Shown here one piece after another: positions 22,061-32,087 of a DNA stretch of 64,000 nt; the first letter of the stretch is position 1; every line of letters starts with the position of its first letter. The notes under the pieces were generated by a model. That model worked only from the letters and a program-made list of their open reading frames with translations, had not been told where the DNA came from and ran no database searches. The stretch comes from Rheum nobile (Eukaryota; Streptophyta; Magnoliopsida; Caryophyllales; Polygonaceae), in contig WOAB01000018.1 in the NCBI GenBank assembly GCA_027886185.1, positions 434,001-498,000 of the forward strand, written 5' to 3'. A program made the translations under genes and the position numbers.

Positions 22061-25000
22061 CTAAGAGTCCAGCACTTCAGTGCAAGTGCGACTATTGTGA
22101 GTGGCTAACTTGTTGCATCTGCCGCAACGCCTTTGCCCTGCACGGTTCGAAGCAATAGAAATTTCTCTTCCACTCCGGATACGCGACCCGCTTCCTTTGT
22201 TCTTGGCTTGCTCTGGTGGCAGCACATTAATGACTGAAGGTACTTCAACTCTGGCATAAGACTGAAGCTGCTCCAGGTTCGACGCGCCAGAACTAGATGA
22301 AGCACCACTTCCAGACAGCAGAGACGCCTTTTTCTCCTTAAGCAGAACCGAAAACTGTTTCATGAGGTCCGACTTGTCCTCCAATAGCCCCACACAGCTA
22401 TAAAAGTCAGAAATCACCTCATTCATGACCGCCTCACACTCTTCAAGGGCCGCACACTGAGTCACAACGGTGTTGTCGATAGTGAACACCGGTGTAATAG
22501 TGGCATCCATGGTCCAGCGCGCAAGGACATACCTATCCGAAATCCTATCAAACCCGAGGTTCCTGAACACAAAAATGAGATGACAACAAGGCAGACCAAT
22601 CCTTTGAAACATGTGACAGCTGCATAAAAAGTCCACACCTTCAGCTGACTGCTCCATTGTGAAACTCTTGGATAAGCAATCCTTGATACCGTAGAATTTT
22701 GTACAGTTGACATCAGACATGCTCACCATAAAGCATGATAGACAACATTCCATAATCTGATCCTGAACAAGTTTGAAAATCGAGAGCGTGTACACCTCAG
22801 ACGCGTGCTTCTCCAATCCTAAAGGCGTCTTCAGATCTGGACGCATAGTAGAAGACTCAAAGTTCAGCTTCGCCTGCTTGTGTCTTTGCATGTCCATGGC
22901 TATGTCAAAGTGCATCACCAACTCAATTAGGCGGTAGTATTTGTCACTGAAGTGACCAAAGTAACTATTTGTAGATTCCGAAACAGAAGTAGTTCTAAGC
23001 AGACCGCCAAACATCACATCCCTGAAGTAGGCTGGGATCCAAAATTGTCGGATTGCAAACATGTCATCAAACCACCTCCGCTTCACCAGTGGGAATTCAT
23101 CAAGCAACGCAGCCCACTGTGTCTCAAACTCTGAGGGTGAAAGGTCATGGGTCCACACAATGTTGTCCAGCCTAGCCCTAAATTCTGAACTAGCAGCAGT
23201 GTCGTACTTGGTCTTTGCGGGCACTTTCTTCATGATGTGCCACATACAAAGTCTGTGGCGCGAACGCGGGAAAACTTGTTCAATAGCCGACTTCATGGAC
23301 AGGTCTTGGTCTATAACTATAACCTTTGGCTCGTGTACCATAGCTGCCTTGAATTTCTCCAGCAACCAAATGTATGATCCCGCATCTTCCTTGAAAATTA
23401 AACCAGCCGCAAAAGTGACACTCGACTTGTGATGGTCTAGCCCGGTGAATGGTATGAAAATCAGATTGTACCTATATGAAACAGATGTACACAAAGCCAA
23501 CTATGAATAAGAAAAAGGGATAAAAACACTCAAAATAGTGTGTAATAAAAAGAGCAATCAAATCAGGATTCATAAGTACACAATGAGGTTGATTAGAATG
23601 AGTACACAATGAGGTTCATTCAATATAACTAAGAGGTTCATCATTTACAACTAACAGGATCATTGAGTATAAGTAACAGGTTCATCAGAAATAGAATAGG
23701 TTAGACACTTCAAAAATGGACCAGGTTCATTGGTGCTGTCTTTGCAGGTTCATTTGGGACCTCAGCAAACAGACTGGAATATGTAGATAACAATAGGATT
23801 GGATTGCACACTAGGTTCATCAGTTTGCATACGAGGTTCATCAGTTTCAACAGAGAAGTTCATTCAATATAACTAAGAGGTTCATCATTTACAACTAACA
23901 GGTTCATTGAGTATAAGTAACAGGTTCATCAGAAATAGAATAGGTTAGACACTTCAAAAATGGACCAGGTTCATTGGTGCTGTCTTGCAGGTTCATTTGG
24001 GACCTCAGCAAGCAGACTGGAATATGTAGATAGCAATAGGATTGGATTTCACACTAGGTTCATCAGTTTGTATACGAGGTTCATCAGTTTCAACAGAGAG
24101 GTTCATTCAATATAACTAAGAGGTTCATCCAATGAACTTAACATTAAAAGAACGAAAAACATTAAATTGAAGGCTGGTTGCACTGTAAAATAGAACAGGA
24201 ACAATGCAATGAAGAAGGATAGAAAATAACCTGTTGGTACGGTACGTAGCATCAAACGATACAACGTCGCCGAAGAGAGAGAAGTTCTTGTGAGACACAG
24301 GATCAGCCCAAAATAAACGTGTCAAACGATCACAAGAATCCACGTCGTACTCAAAGAAGAACGCTGGGCAGAGTTCTTTTTTGTTGAACAGACGGTTGAT
24401 CGTCATCTGAGCATCGGAACCACCTATGTAAGCCAACATATCTCGCCGATAGTTCTTGAAGTCAACAGCTGATGCACCAACTTGGGAGTAGCCGCCCACG
24501 AGTTCCTTGAATATCCTATGAGACCTGACTGGACCGATGTGGGCTTTCTCACAATCCATCACAAACTTTTTATGTCCAAAGTCCAGCTTCCTCATAGACT
24601 TCATAAACTGTTTATCCTTACCAACAACCATTTCATGAGTGTGGCGATCTTCAAACGCTGTTACTTTGTAGCCCTGGTTGCCCGCAAAAGTAAGGGTGAG
24701 TTTCGCCTTACAACCAACTTTGTTTGAAGGACGTCGGCGCATGCGCTTTGTGTTGTTCTGGCCAGTTTTAAAACCCTGTCTGGTGCAATGCAAGTACTTC
24801 AGTGCAACCACATCTCCTGCCATGCGTGATCCGCCGAGCCTCACAACAAAGCCACATTCCAGTGCATATGCCTTATAAAAATCAATCGCTTCCCCCAATG
24901 ACCCGAACAGCATACCAACAACTGGTTTCAGAGAATCAACACAGATTGGAATGTGGTACACCGATCCACCTTGAGATAATTGCGTAACGGATAAATCCGA

Positions 25001-25506
25001 TGACATCTCAGTGTCCGAATCACTTGGATATGAACTAGGAGAACTCTGATCCAAGGATACACTACCACTAGCACCAACAGACCCACTTCCAGGCACTGCA
25101 AACATACAGGACATACAACAAATGAGGTTCAATTGTATAAGGTATAGGTTCAAAACAATCGAGCACAATCAAATAGATATAACACAGAAACACAATACAC
25201 AACACAGAGCAAACAAAATATAAATCGAGTTCACACGAGCAATCAATGGAAAAACATCAGAAAAGACGACTGTAAACACGAAGAAAAACACAATTGAATA
25301 TTATGATTGACAAAACCTAACTATGAAAACGTGAAAACGAATCTGCCAAAGAACACAATAGAAACGCCACAAGGAATCAATTGAATATTATGATTCTATA
25401 GATTGTCCAAATGCGAGACGAATCCATGTTGAATAAACTGTATAGGAAGTCTAAAACCCTAGAAACCGTACAACTACAAAAGCGAGATTAACTTACCAAA
25501 ATTCAT
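22061..25506 (-). CDS. MULE transposase, FAR1/FHY3-like, intact
   Basis: Three exons on the minus strand: 25497-25506 (ATG plus seven bases), 24231-25095, 22061-23471, all with GT-AG borders. Joined length is 2286 bp, 761 residues plus stop, with no internal stop. Order: acidic Ser-rich N-terminus; FAR1 DNA-binding zinc domain (CGFVVRLGGSR, YLHCTRQGFK, VGCKAKLTL, HTHEM; about residues 90-170); MULE transposase DDE region (SFDATYRTN with Asp 285, VIDQD with Asp 348, a C-x2-H motif CMWH, and SESTN as a likely place for the Glu); SWIM zinc finger (CSC...LPCCH, residues about 575-589); C-terminal zinc motif (RRCGRCNKLATHNSRTC). Known role: binds element ends and moves them. FAR1/FHY3 host regulators derive from such genes, but the position inside a repeat-rich MULE favours a transposase. 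Confidence 0.88.
23576..24135 (+). repeat. GGTTCAT array in transposase intron 2
   Basis: About 2.2 copies of a unit near 246 bp (starts near 23615 and 23861 at TTCATTCAATATAACTAAGA). It uses the same AGGTTCATCATTTACAACTA and GAGTATAAGTAACAGGTTC phrases as the arrays at 17222 and 20620. It fills most of the 23472-24230 intron of the minus-strand transposase, yet the motif is still GGTTCAT on the plus strand. Confidence 0.92.
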
Positions 25507-25850
25507 GGATACACCTATGCGAATCAATCCGAAAGCCTGAATAGATTAAACAATGCGAGATCGAGCAACAAAACAACTGCGAGGAGCGCGACGAATAACT
25601 AATTCAATGGCGAATGAGGAACAGCTTAGTCGCCAAGAGAGACGAGAGCAAATCGAAGGAGACGGGAAACCAAACAAATGAAAGGGAAAAGTACGAAAAT
25701 GTCCCTCCGTGTAGGGTTTTGATGTTAAATGATGGAAGATTCACAGCCGGTGGATAGAGACACGTGGACGACTAGCATTAATGTCCAATGCTTACTATAG
25801 CCCTTGTGCTCATTTGATCATCTCCCTATTATAATATAATGAATTTGTCG

Positions 25851-26617
25851 GGAGAAGAGGGGGTTGCCGCCCCCTAGCCCCCCTCTAGATCCGCCCCTGC
25901 ATGTTGCTGTACTAACTAATCCTCGCCAGGTTACATTAGGGATATTGGGTTTTGGGTAGTACGTAATTTTAAGCTGACTTGGAAGTGAAAATCAACTTTT
26001 TTATTTTGATATGATAGGAGATATCAGATATTGTAGGCTTAATTTTACAACGGGAGATGGAAATTCAAGTGTATATATGATCAAATGTTTATGTCATGAA
26101 TACCGGCAATCACATACAATTAAACTAGTAAGGGTTGACACTGAAAAGTTCACTTGAATTGAATGATCAATTCAACCCAACTTAAAAAACTGCCTAATAT
26201 ATAACTTATAAATAGAGTTGAACATCTTTATTTATGAACTATGACAAAGACTCTAGCTTATTATACCGTAGTTGAGAATTTAAAGAGTCCATATCCAACT
26301 TGCGGGGCGCTCGAAAGAAAGCTACTTACATTTATACATATTGAATGTTGTTTGATGTACATGAAGTCCATGTCATATATAGACTTTCAAATTATTCAAA
26401 CGGAAGGAAGAAACCCAATCTTATAGGCTAATTCTTGTGTTAGGGGATGCAAATGTGATGGGGGATGTCCACATGTCCTGAATATAATTTTATTATCTAG
26501 ATTGAAGATTAAGTACATTTGTTATTTATTGTGTGAAATGCGAAACATTTTGCACCGTCAGATGCTTAAGATCAATGGCTGGAAATGCGTGTATATTCCC
26601 ATAGGTTTTAAATAAAT
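25851..26617. other. Intergenic
   Basis: No gene seen. It begins with a G/C-homopolymer stretch (AGAGGGGGTTGCCGCCCCCT at about 25855), otherwise AT-rich without recognisable structure. Confidence 0.5.
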
Positions 26618-27132
26618 CACTAGTATAAAAATACTCATTTATCTCGTAAATAAATAGTCCGGATCATTCATATTCGGGCTAATAAGCCACAAAAATTACT
26701 TTTTATTTTTGGGATAATAAAACAACCTGGATATACGGAAGAATCTCCGGGCTAAATATTAGATTTCATTTTTTACGGTAAAATTATATAGCCTAGACGT
26801 ATTTTTAATGTACAAATCTGGGCTATATAGTTGCAATCCTATATTCCTATTCCGCATAGATAAATATAGTACGGATGTAAATAATAAGGTAATATCCGTG
26901 CTATTTACTCCATATAAACTCCACTATTTAGCACGGTTCTTTTTGCAACCGGGCTAAAACGACTCGTTTTTTTCCCTTGAACAAAGCAGCTGCGCGAAAC
27001 AAATTAGGGATCAATCCCGTGTCTCCTTGCTGCAAAGTCGTTCATGTTTGTGGTGTTGCTGCAAAGTTTTTCTCGGTCTCCTTGCTGCAAAGTCGCTCTC
27101 GCTCTCCAAACCTGTTGTGTTTCTCCCTCCCT

Positions 27133-27490
27133 CTCAAGAAGAACCGCATTCCTGTTATCAACCCTGCTACTGAGGAGACCATCGGTTACCTCTCTTCTCT
27201 CTCCCTCCCTCTCTTCTTAGTGATTACAATTTCTCTAACTCTAGGTTGTTATGTGATTTTGAAATCAAAATTTTGTTTCTTGTTTAGTTTAATCTGCGAA
27301 ACGGTGTGTAACTTGCTGTTTGGTTGCTTAATTAGGTCAAATTCCGGCTGCTACTGCTGAGTATGTGGAGCTTGCTGTCCGTGCTGCTCGGAGGGTCGTA
27401 AATAGGGGCCATGATTGGGCGTCGACATCTGGGGCCTACCGTTCAAAGTATTTGCGAGCTATTGCAGCCAATTTAATCCATCAGATAGAG
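27133..27490 (+). pseudogene. Captured ALDH10 (aminoaldehyde/betaine aldehyde dehydrogenase) exons
   Basis: Two fragments joined by a 151-bp GT-AG intron: 27133-27184 encodes NRIPVINPATEETIG and 27336-27490 encodes IPAATAE, AARRVVNRG, DWASTSGAYRSKYLRAIAA. These match, as I recall the family, the N-terminal NAD-binding part of plant ALDH10 enzymes, including an intron directly after the ATEE-IG motif. The glutamate and cysteine active-site region and the rest of the roughly 500-residue enzyme are absent, so it is a non-functional fragment. Its place between a CACTA terminus and a CACTA transposase points to capture by the transposon. I cannot tell which ALDH10 paralogue donated it. Confidence 0.75.
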
Positions 27491-28906
27491 TGTGCTCTGT
27501 GCTTGGTTACTTCATTTTAGGCTCTTAAGTGCTCTGTGCTCGGCTTCCTTTCCACCATTCTTCTGCTTGCTGCTCGGTGAACTTTCTTTTGCTGCAGTGT
27601 ATGAAAGAAAGTTGAGTTCTGTGTATGTAGACAGAAAGAGGTATGACCTTCTTTGCTTATGTATATTGGTCAACCTACATTTTAGGCTCTTGAGCAAAAA
27701 CATACAGAGTAGTGATCAAAGATTACTTTAGTGTGTTTTTTGTCTTCCCTTTTTCCTTCTGTGAGATTGAATGGCTGAGGTGAGAATTGTGGAAAATTAG
27801 ATTTGCAGTTTGTTGCCGAGTGTTGAAAAGAGAAAAAAAAGGTTTTTATTTTTGATTGTTGTTGTTGTTGTTGTAGATGTGTGAGTAGAGAAAGTATTAT
27901 ATATCCTTTTTTTTTGGTTTCTGGTTTCTGAGTTTGGAAATTTGGCACTTGATAAACCTAATAGAGAATGATTTCTTTTGTTGGAAATTTCAAAGATTCT
28001 CATTTTGTAGGGGAATTGTTGCAAAGGTTAAATCAGCTGCCTATAAAGAATAAGTTTGCAATTCCCAATAACTAACTCTGAATGTTGATTCTCTCTGTTG
28101 TCATGAACTTCCATTTGAAGCTTGCCTGATCAGATACTGAATGCTGATAATCATTTCCACTTCTACTGTCTAATGTCAATGGTGTTATCAAGGTAAACAC
28201 TATTTGAAAGGCAAAATTCTTCAAGTCTACTTCAGTTGCAAGCTATTGGCTTCTCTTCTCAGTTCTCCCCCATCAATTTCTTGATAGAATGCATATCTCG
28301 ACATTTGCTGCATCCTTTTTAATCTTCAGGTGCAAGTTTGTTTGATGTCTTAATCTTCTTATTTGTATTTGATCACCCTTATGATGAATTAATCCAAAAA
28401 ATTCTCAAATGTGGATGGACTGAAAAGTCTGAAATGACAATTAGATAATTGTAGTGGCTGCAGAAGTATGATCAACAAAGATTCTTTGATCATGCTGCTA
28501 GTCGATCACCTCAGCCATTCTTGTAACTTCCTTTTTTTAGAATCATATGAGAATTATGTCTGACGTATATGTATATATTTTTCTCAAATGTTAGGTGATA
28601 GGGTAACATTTTTGGGTTCATCTGTTGCTTCTTCTCCAGCAAAACTGAGGTATATCTCTTGCTTCTTGCATGAACCTATAATTTTTTAGCTAGCATGAAC
28701 TATGAATGAACTATGAATGAACTATGAACGAACTAGATTATGGATTACACTGAAACATTAATGGCTGTTTATTGGGATGGGTAACAAGAATGTTTCTGAC
28801 TTCCTTTCTCTTGTCCACCTTCGTTCTTTCGTATGTGCATTAATTTTCGATTATATCAAACTGCAATGCCTTATATTCTACAATGTTTCTTTTCAACTTG
28901 CATAGA

Positions 28907-29640
28907 ATGGTTGATAAATCATGGATGTTAGCAAATCGTATGTCGGCTCAATATCTAGAGGGGGTGGAGTTGTTTATTAAATTTGCCCTTGATAATGGTG
29001 TGATCCTGCTAGAATTATTTGTCCGTGCAAGAAGTGTCATTTTTCAAGGACATACAAGATTAGTGTTATTAGAGATCATATAATTTGTGATGGTATTAAT
29101 AGTGACTACAAAGTATGGATATGGCATGGGGAGAAAGCACCAATTCAGCCTGGTAATTCTGATGCCACACAGTTTGACAACTTTGATATTTCTGAAGGTG
29201 ATCGACTAGATGATATGATTGATGACATTGAACAGATTCTTATTGTCCGTCCAGATATGTTTGAGAATTTTGTGACTGATGCAAAAAAGCCCTTATATGT
29301 TGGTTGTTCTAGGTTTACGAAAATTTCAGCTATACTAAAGTTGTATAATTTGAAAGCTGATAATGGATGGACTGATAAGAGTTTTTCAGCATTACTTGAG
29401 CTACTAAAAGAAATTCTTCCAATGGATAATTGTCTTCCCGGTAGTATATATAAGGCCAAAAAACTTATGTGCTCGTTGGGATGGAATATGAGAAGATTCA
29501 TGCTTGTCCAAATGATTGCATTTTGTACAGAAAAGAATATAAATCGTTGCAAAGTTGCCCAAATTCTGATTGTGGTGAACCGCGATACAAAGAGAATGGC
29601 TCTCCTGCCAAAGTGCTATGGTATTTTCCTATAAGGCCTA
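28907..29640 (+). pseudogene. TNP2-type CACTA transposase, N-terminal fragment
   Basis: It starts MVDKSWMLANRMSAQYLEGV, typical of En/Spm TNPD/TNP2 proteins. After a frameshift near 29000 it continues as ICPCKKCHF, then SDYKVWIWHGE. A further shift near 29480 leads to EYEKIHACPNDCILYRKEYK and SPAKVLWYFPI. The DDE-type catalytic part that should follow is missing because the element is truncated near 29640. Only about 240 of the usual several hundred residues remain. Confidence 0.82.
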
Positions 29641-29701
29641 TGATAGCAACATGCATGGGAGAGTTAATCAAAAGCCTCCAAGGAAGAGGCTCAAGCAAAG
29701 G

Positions 29702-30368
29702 GTGAAGTCTTATGCAAGTTCGGAATAGTTACTGTCGATTTGATTCTGGACAGTCTTCGGTAAAACGGCCATAACTATGGCTAGAAAATTGATCTCGTGA
29801 TGACTCAAGATGCGTTGAAAAGCTGATTCAAAGATCTACAACTTCACAGTTTACGTCGAATCAAGATTCCAACAAGAAGATGGTCAAAACCGAGTTTTAC
29901 TGAGAGCTGTGCCAAGAAGACGAAGAAGCAGCCAAGAACTCGGCCCAGAACTCGACCGAGTTCTGGACCGAGTCAGCGAACTCAATTTCGTCGTTTTGCT
30001 GAACAATTTATTATTATTTTTAATTATTTCTTTTGTCGCTATTTAAACCCAGAAACCCTAATTTGTAATCTTTACGTTGAATTTGAGTAGTAAAGTTGAG
30101 TACGCTCCTTCCCTTGAGTTCTAACGTCAACTCTTCGATCCTACGGATCGTCTATCCCGTAGTTCGTCGCTTCGAGCAATTGTTCATCGTCTCTTCGGTG
30201 TTGTGATCATATCTTTGATCTATTCGTCATCTGTTTGACGCATTTGAAGGCTATCTCTTTAGCCCTAGGAAAGCCATCACTTTGGCTACGGAAGAGAAGA
30301 ATCGAATCCACGCTTGAGGAATCAAAGATCCTGCGTTGCAGACAACACTTCAGGGGTTGTTCGCATCA
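29702..30368 (+). repeat. LTR of an unidentified LTR retrotransposon (start approximate)
   Basis: It ends TTCGCATCA immediately before a primer-binding site, has a TATA-like TATTTAAA at about 30039 and is CT-rich after it, as in R/U5. The proposed start (TGAAGTCTT) is a guess. A block GGCCATAACTATGGCTAGAA (29766) recurs with changes on the minus strand at 49600-49760. A 36-bp near-palindrome lies at 29938-29973. It does not match the short LTR at 35390, so it is not the partner of that element. Confidence 0.6.
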
Positions 30369-30383
30369 ACTGGCATCAGAGCC
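30369..30383 (+). other. Primer-binding site (tRNA-iMet type)
   Basis: ACTGGCATCAGAGCC differs at one position from the TGGTATCAGAGC core complementary to the 3' end of plant initiator tRNA-Met. It directly follows the LTR end, as required for minus-strand priming. Confidence 0.7.
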
Positions 30384-31268
30384 TATCCAAGCTAAGTTTG
30401 TTTCTTCTCTCTAATTGTGATTCCTTGCAATTTTCCGCTTACAAACCCTAGATTTTTTTTTCTCTCACCCAATCGCCGGATTCACCACCACCTCCCCGCC
30501 ACCACCGTCCGCCACCACCACCGTCCTCCTCCACCACCCCGTTCCGCCACCCCTCACGGCTGAAACCCTAATTTCCCTTAGGTTTTGGTTACTTTTCTCA
30601 CAGCCCTAAACCTTATCCTCTAGCAAATCTTGTTTCCTTATTTGCATATTTTGATTTCCTTGTTTCTTGTTGATCAAGTCTTGTTTCATCTTGGGATTAA
30701 TTGCTAGTTTAGTTGTTAGATCTCATTCCCTCATAGATGCTTTGTCTCTTCTTTCTTTTCCTGCACTTGCTTGTGTGGTTCTTTCTTCTTTGATTCACAA
30801 TCAAATAAAAAAACAATAAATTCAAGGTGTGACTGTACAAAAAAAAATCAATTCTCACCTTCCATCAAACAAAAAAAGGTTTGGGAAGACGGAAGCCAAA
30901 AAAAAAATATATATATATATATAGGCAGAGAACGCACCATACGGTCATACTCTATATTCTCTTCTTTCATGTCTCTATGCAACTCTCATTGAAAATGGCA
31001 AAGAATAATTTTCAACTCTCTTGTGATTAATTCTGAGACACTTGTTTTGATCTACTTGCACTTGGAAATTTGTGTGTTGTTTGGGACTTGATTTGCTAGT
31101 TCTTGCTTTGTTGTCTTCCGTTCAAGCCTCTCCCTCCTCACGAGCAACCAAAATTAGTACGTCTAGCGGAAAATTTCTTGGTTCACTTTTGAGACAAGGA
31201 CTTGGTTTGGACTTGTTCTTTTGCTAGGTGCACCTTACTCCTTGTGTTATATGCTTCGTATAGGTACG
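30384..31268 (+). other. Leader region of an LTR element
   Basis: Non-coding: a C-rich CCACCACC tract (30485-30550), then T-rich sequence and a short (AT)n run at 30908-30922. No ORF with recognisable domains. Confidence 0.55.
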
Positions 31269-31427
31269 ATGGAGGTTCCTACGACAAGCTACTTTCTTTC
31301 TACGGGCAATCGCAGCCCCGGACAGATGGACTCCGTCTCTGAGCGAATTGTCGCACTTCATGCACTGAGTGAAGACATAGACCGCCAACTCGCCGTGCAG
31401 ACTGCTGAGTTTGCCCACCTTCGTTGC
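31269..31427 (+). pseudogene. Possible gag N-terminal fragment
   Basis: From ATG 31269 a frame reads MEVPTTSYFLSTGNRSPG, then a heptad-like stretch ending QLAVQTAEFAHLR. It is then broken by inverted copia sequence at about 31428. Its place before the gypsy gag that resumes at about 32080 suggests it is the interrupted start of that gag. I do not recognise it by sequence alone. Confidence 0.4.
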
Positions 31428-31762
31428 GTACCTTCATGCATTCGCAATCCGAACAAGCGTTGTTTCATAAGCAACTTGTTGGTTAGAGATTTTGCCATGT
31501 ACAAACTCTCCAACTTCAACCACAGACCAGCGGCGGTCTCTTCGTCTGAGACCTCAGTGATGACATCATCTGCGAGACACAACATGAGCGTTGAATGTGC
31601 CTTCTCCTCCAGAGTAGCCATCTCAGCAGCGCCGCCCTTCTTGTCCTTTGACAGCGACGCCCACAAGCCTTGTTGTTTCAACAAGGCTCGCATCTTTATC
31701 TGCCACAGACTGAAACTGTTCCTCCCCATGAACTTGTCGATCTTGATGTTCAAAGCAGACAT
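31428..31762 (-). pseudogene. copia gag fragment (Tork/Tnt1-like), element D
   Basis: It begins at MSALNIKIDKFMGRNSF and shows the copia gag pattern: SLWQIKMRALL, LADDVITEV, ETAAGLWLKLESLYM, KLLMKQRLFGLRMHEGT. The frame loses similarity at about 31430, where the element is truncated, so the zinc knuckle and pol are absent. Gag would form the capsid of the element. Confidence 0.8.
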
Positions 31763-32073
31763 CTTTCTCTCCAGAAAACAAACACCGATTAACCCGGCTC
31801 TGATACCAGTTTGTTGTGCGGATTGAGAGAGAGACAAACAAACAGAAAGAACAAGAACAAACGAACACAGATTTACGTGGTTCACCAAATTGGCTACGTC
31901 CACGGACAGAGGGAGATCAGATTGTATTAGGAGGCAGAATTTCAGATTACATTAGGGTTTACAATAAATGACTATAAATAGTGTTAGAATCTACCCTGAC
32001 AGACTTGGGCCCTAAGACATCGGCCCAAGGAAGAAAAAAACCGAAGAATGGATTAAAGCCCACATAGCTAACA
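31428..32073 (-). mobile_element. Truncated Ty1-copia element D (LTR, PBS, partial gag)
   Basis: On the minus strand: a 262-bp LTR (31812-32073) from TGTTAGCTATG to CGCACAACA, then a primer-binding site ACTGGTATCAGAGCC (about 31797-31810), then the gag start at 31762. The element stops at about 31428 in the middle of gag with no second LTR and no visible target duplication. It lies inside the gag region of a plus-strand gypsy element, so it is a nested fragment. Confidence 0.78.
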
Positions 32074-32087
32074 CCCGTTACCGGCCT

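Larger units (their letters stand above)
13430..25850. mobile_element. Mutator-like element with convergent Ulp1-like and transposase genes
   Basis: Two genes face each other: an Ulp1-like gene starting at 13870 (plus) and a MULE transposase starting at 25506 (minus). Their 3' ends are separated by a repeat array at 20469-22060. This layout mirrors MuDR, with genes running inward from the ends. Ulp1-like genes carried by MULEs are established (KAONASHI elements in Arabidopsis). The limits are tentative. The only matching inverted ends I see are AAATTC-N3-ATATTATAATAG-like at about 13433-13453 and its inverse at 25826-25846, and no 9-bp target duplication is evident, so it may be a non-TIR MULE or have different ends. 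Confidence 0.75.
26618..29640 (+). mobile_element. 5' part of a CACTA (En/Spm) element
   Basis: It starts with CACTAGTATAAAAATACTC, the CACTA terminal signature. Within the next 340 bp a short motif recurs as a subterminal repeat (CGGGCTAATAA, CCGGGCTAAATA, TGGGCTATATAG, CGTGCTATTTAC, CCGGGCTAAAAC). Host-gene exons (27133-27490) and a TNP2-type transposase fragment (28907-29640) follow on the same strand. The 3' end is missing: LTR-type sequence follows about 29700. Gene-fragment capture by CACTA elements is established. Confidence 0.72.
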
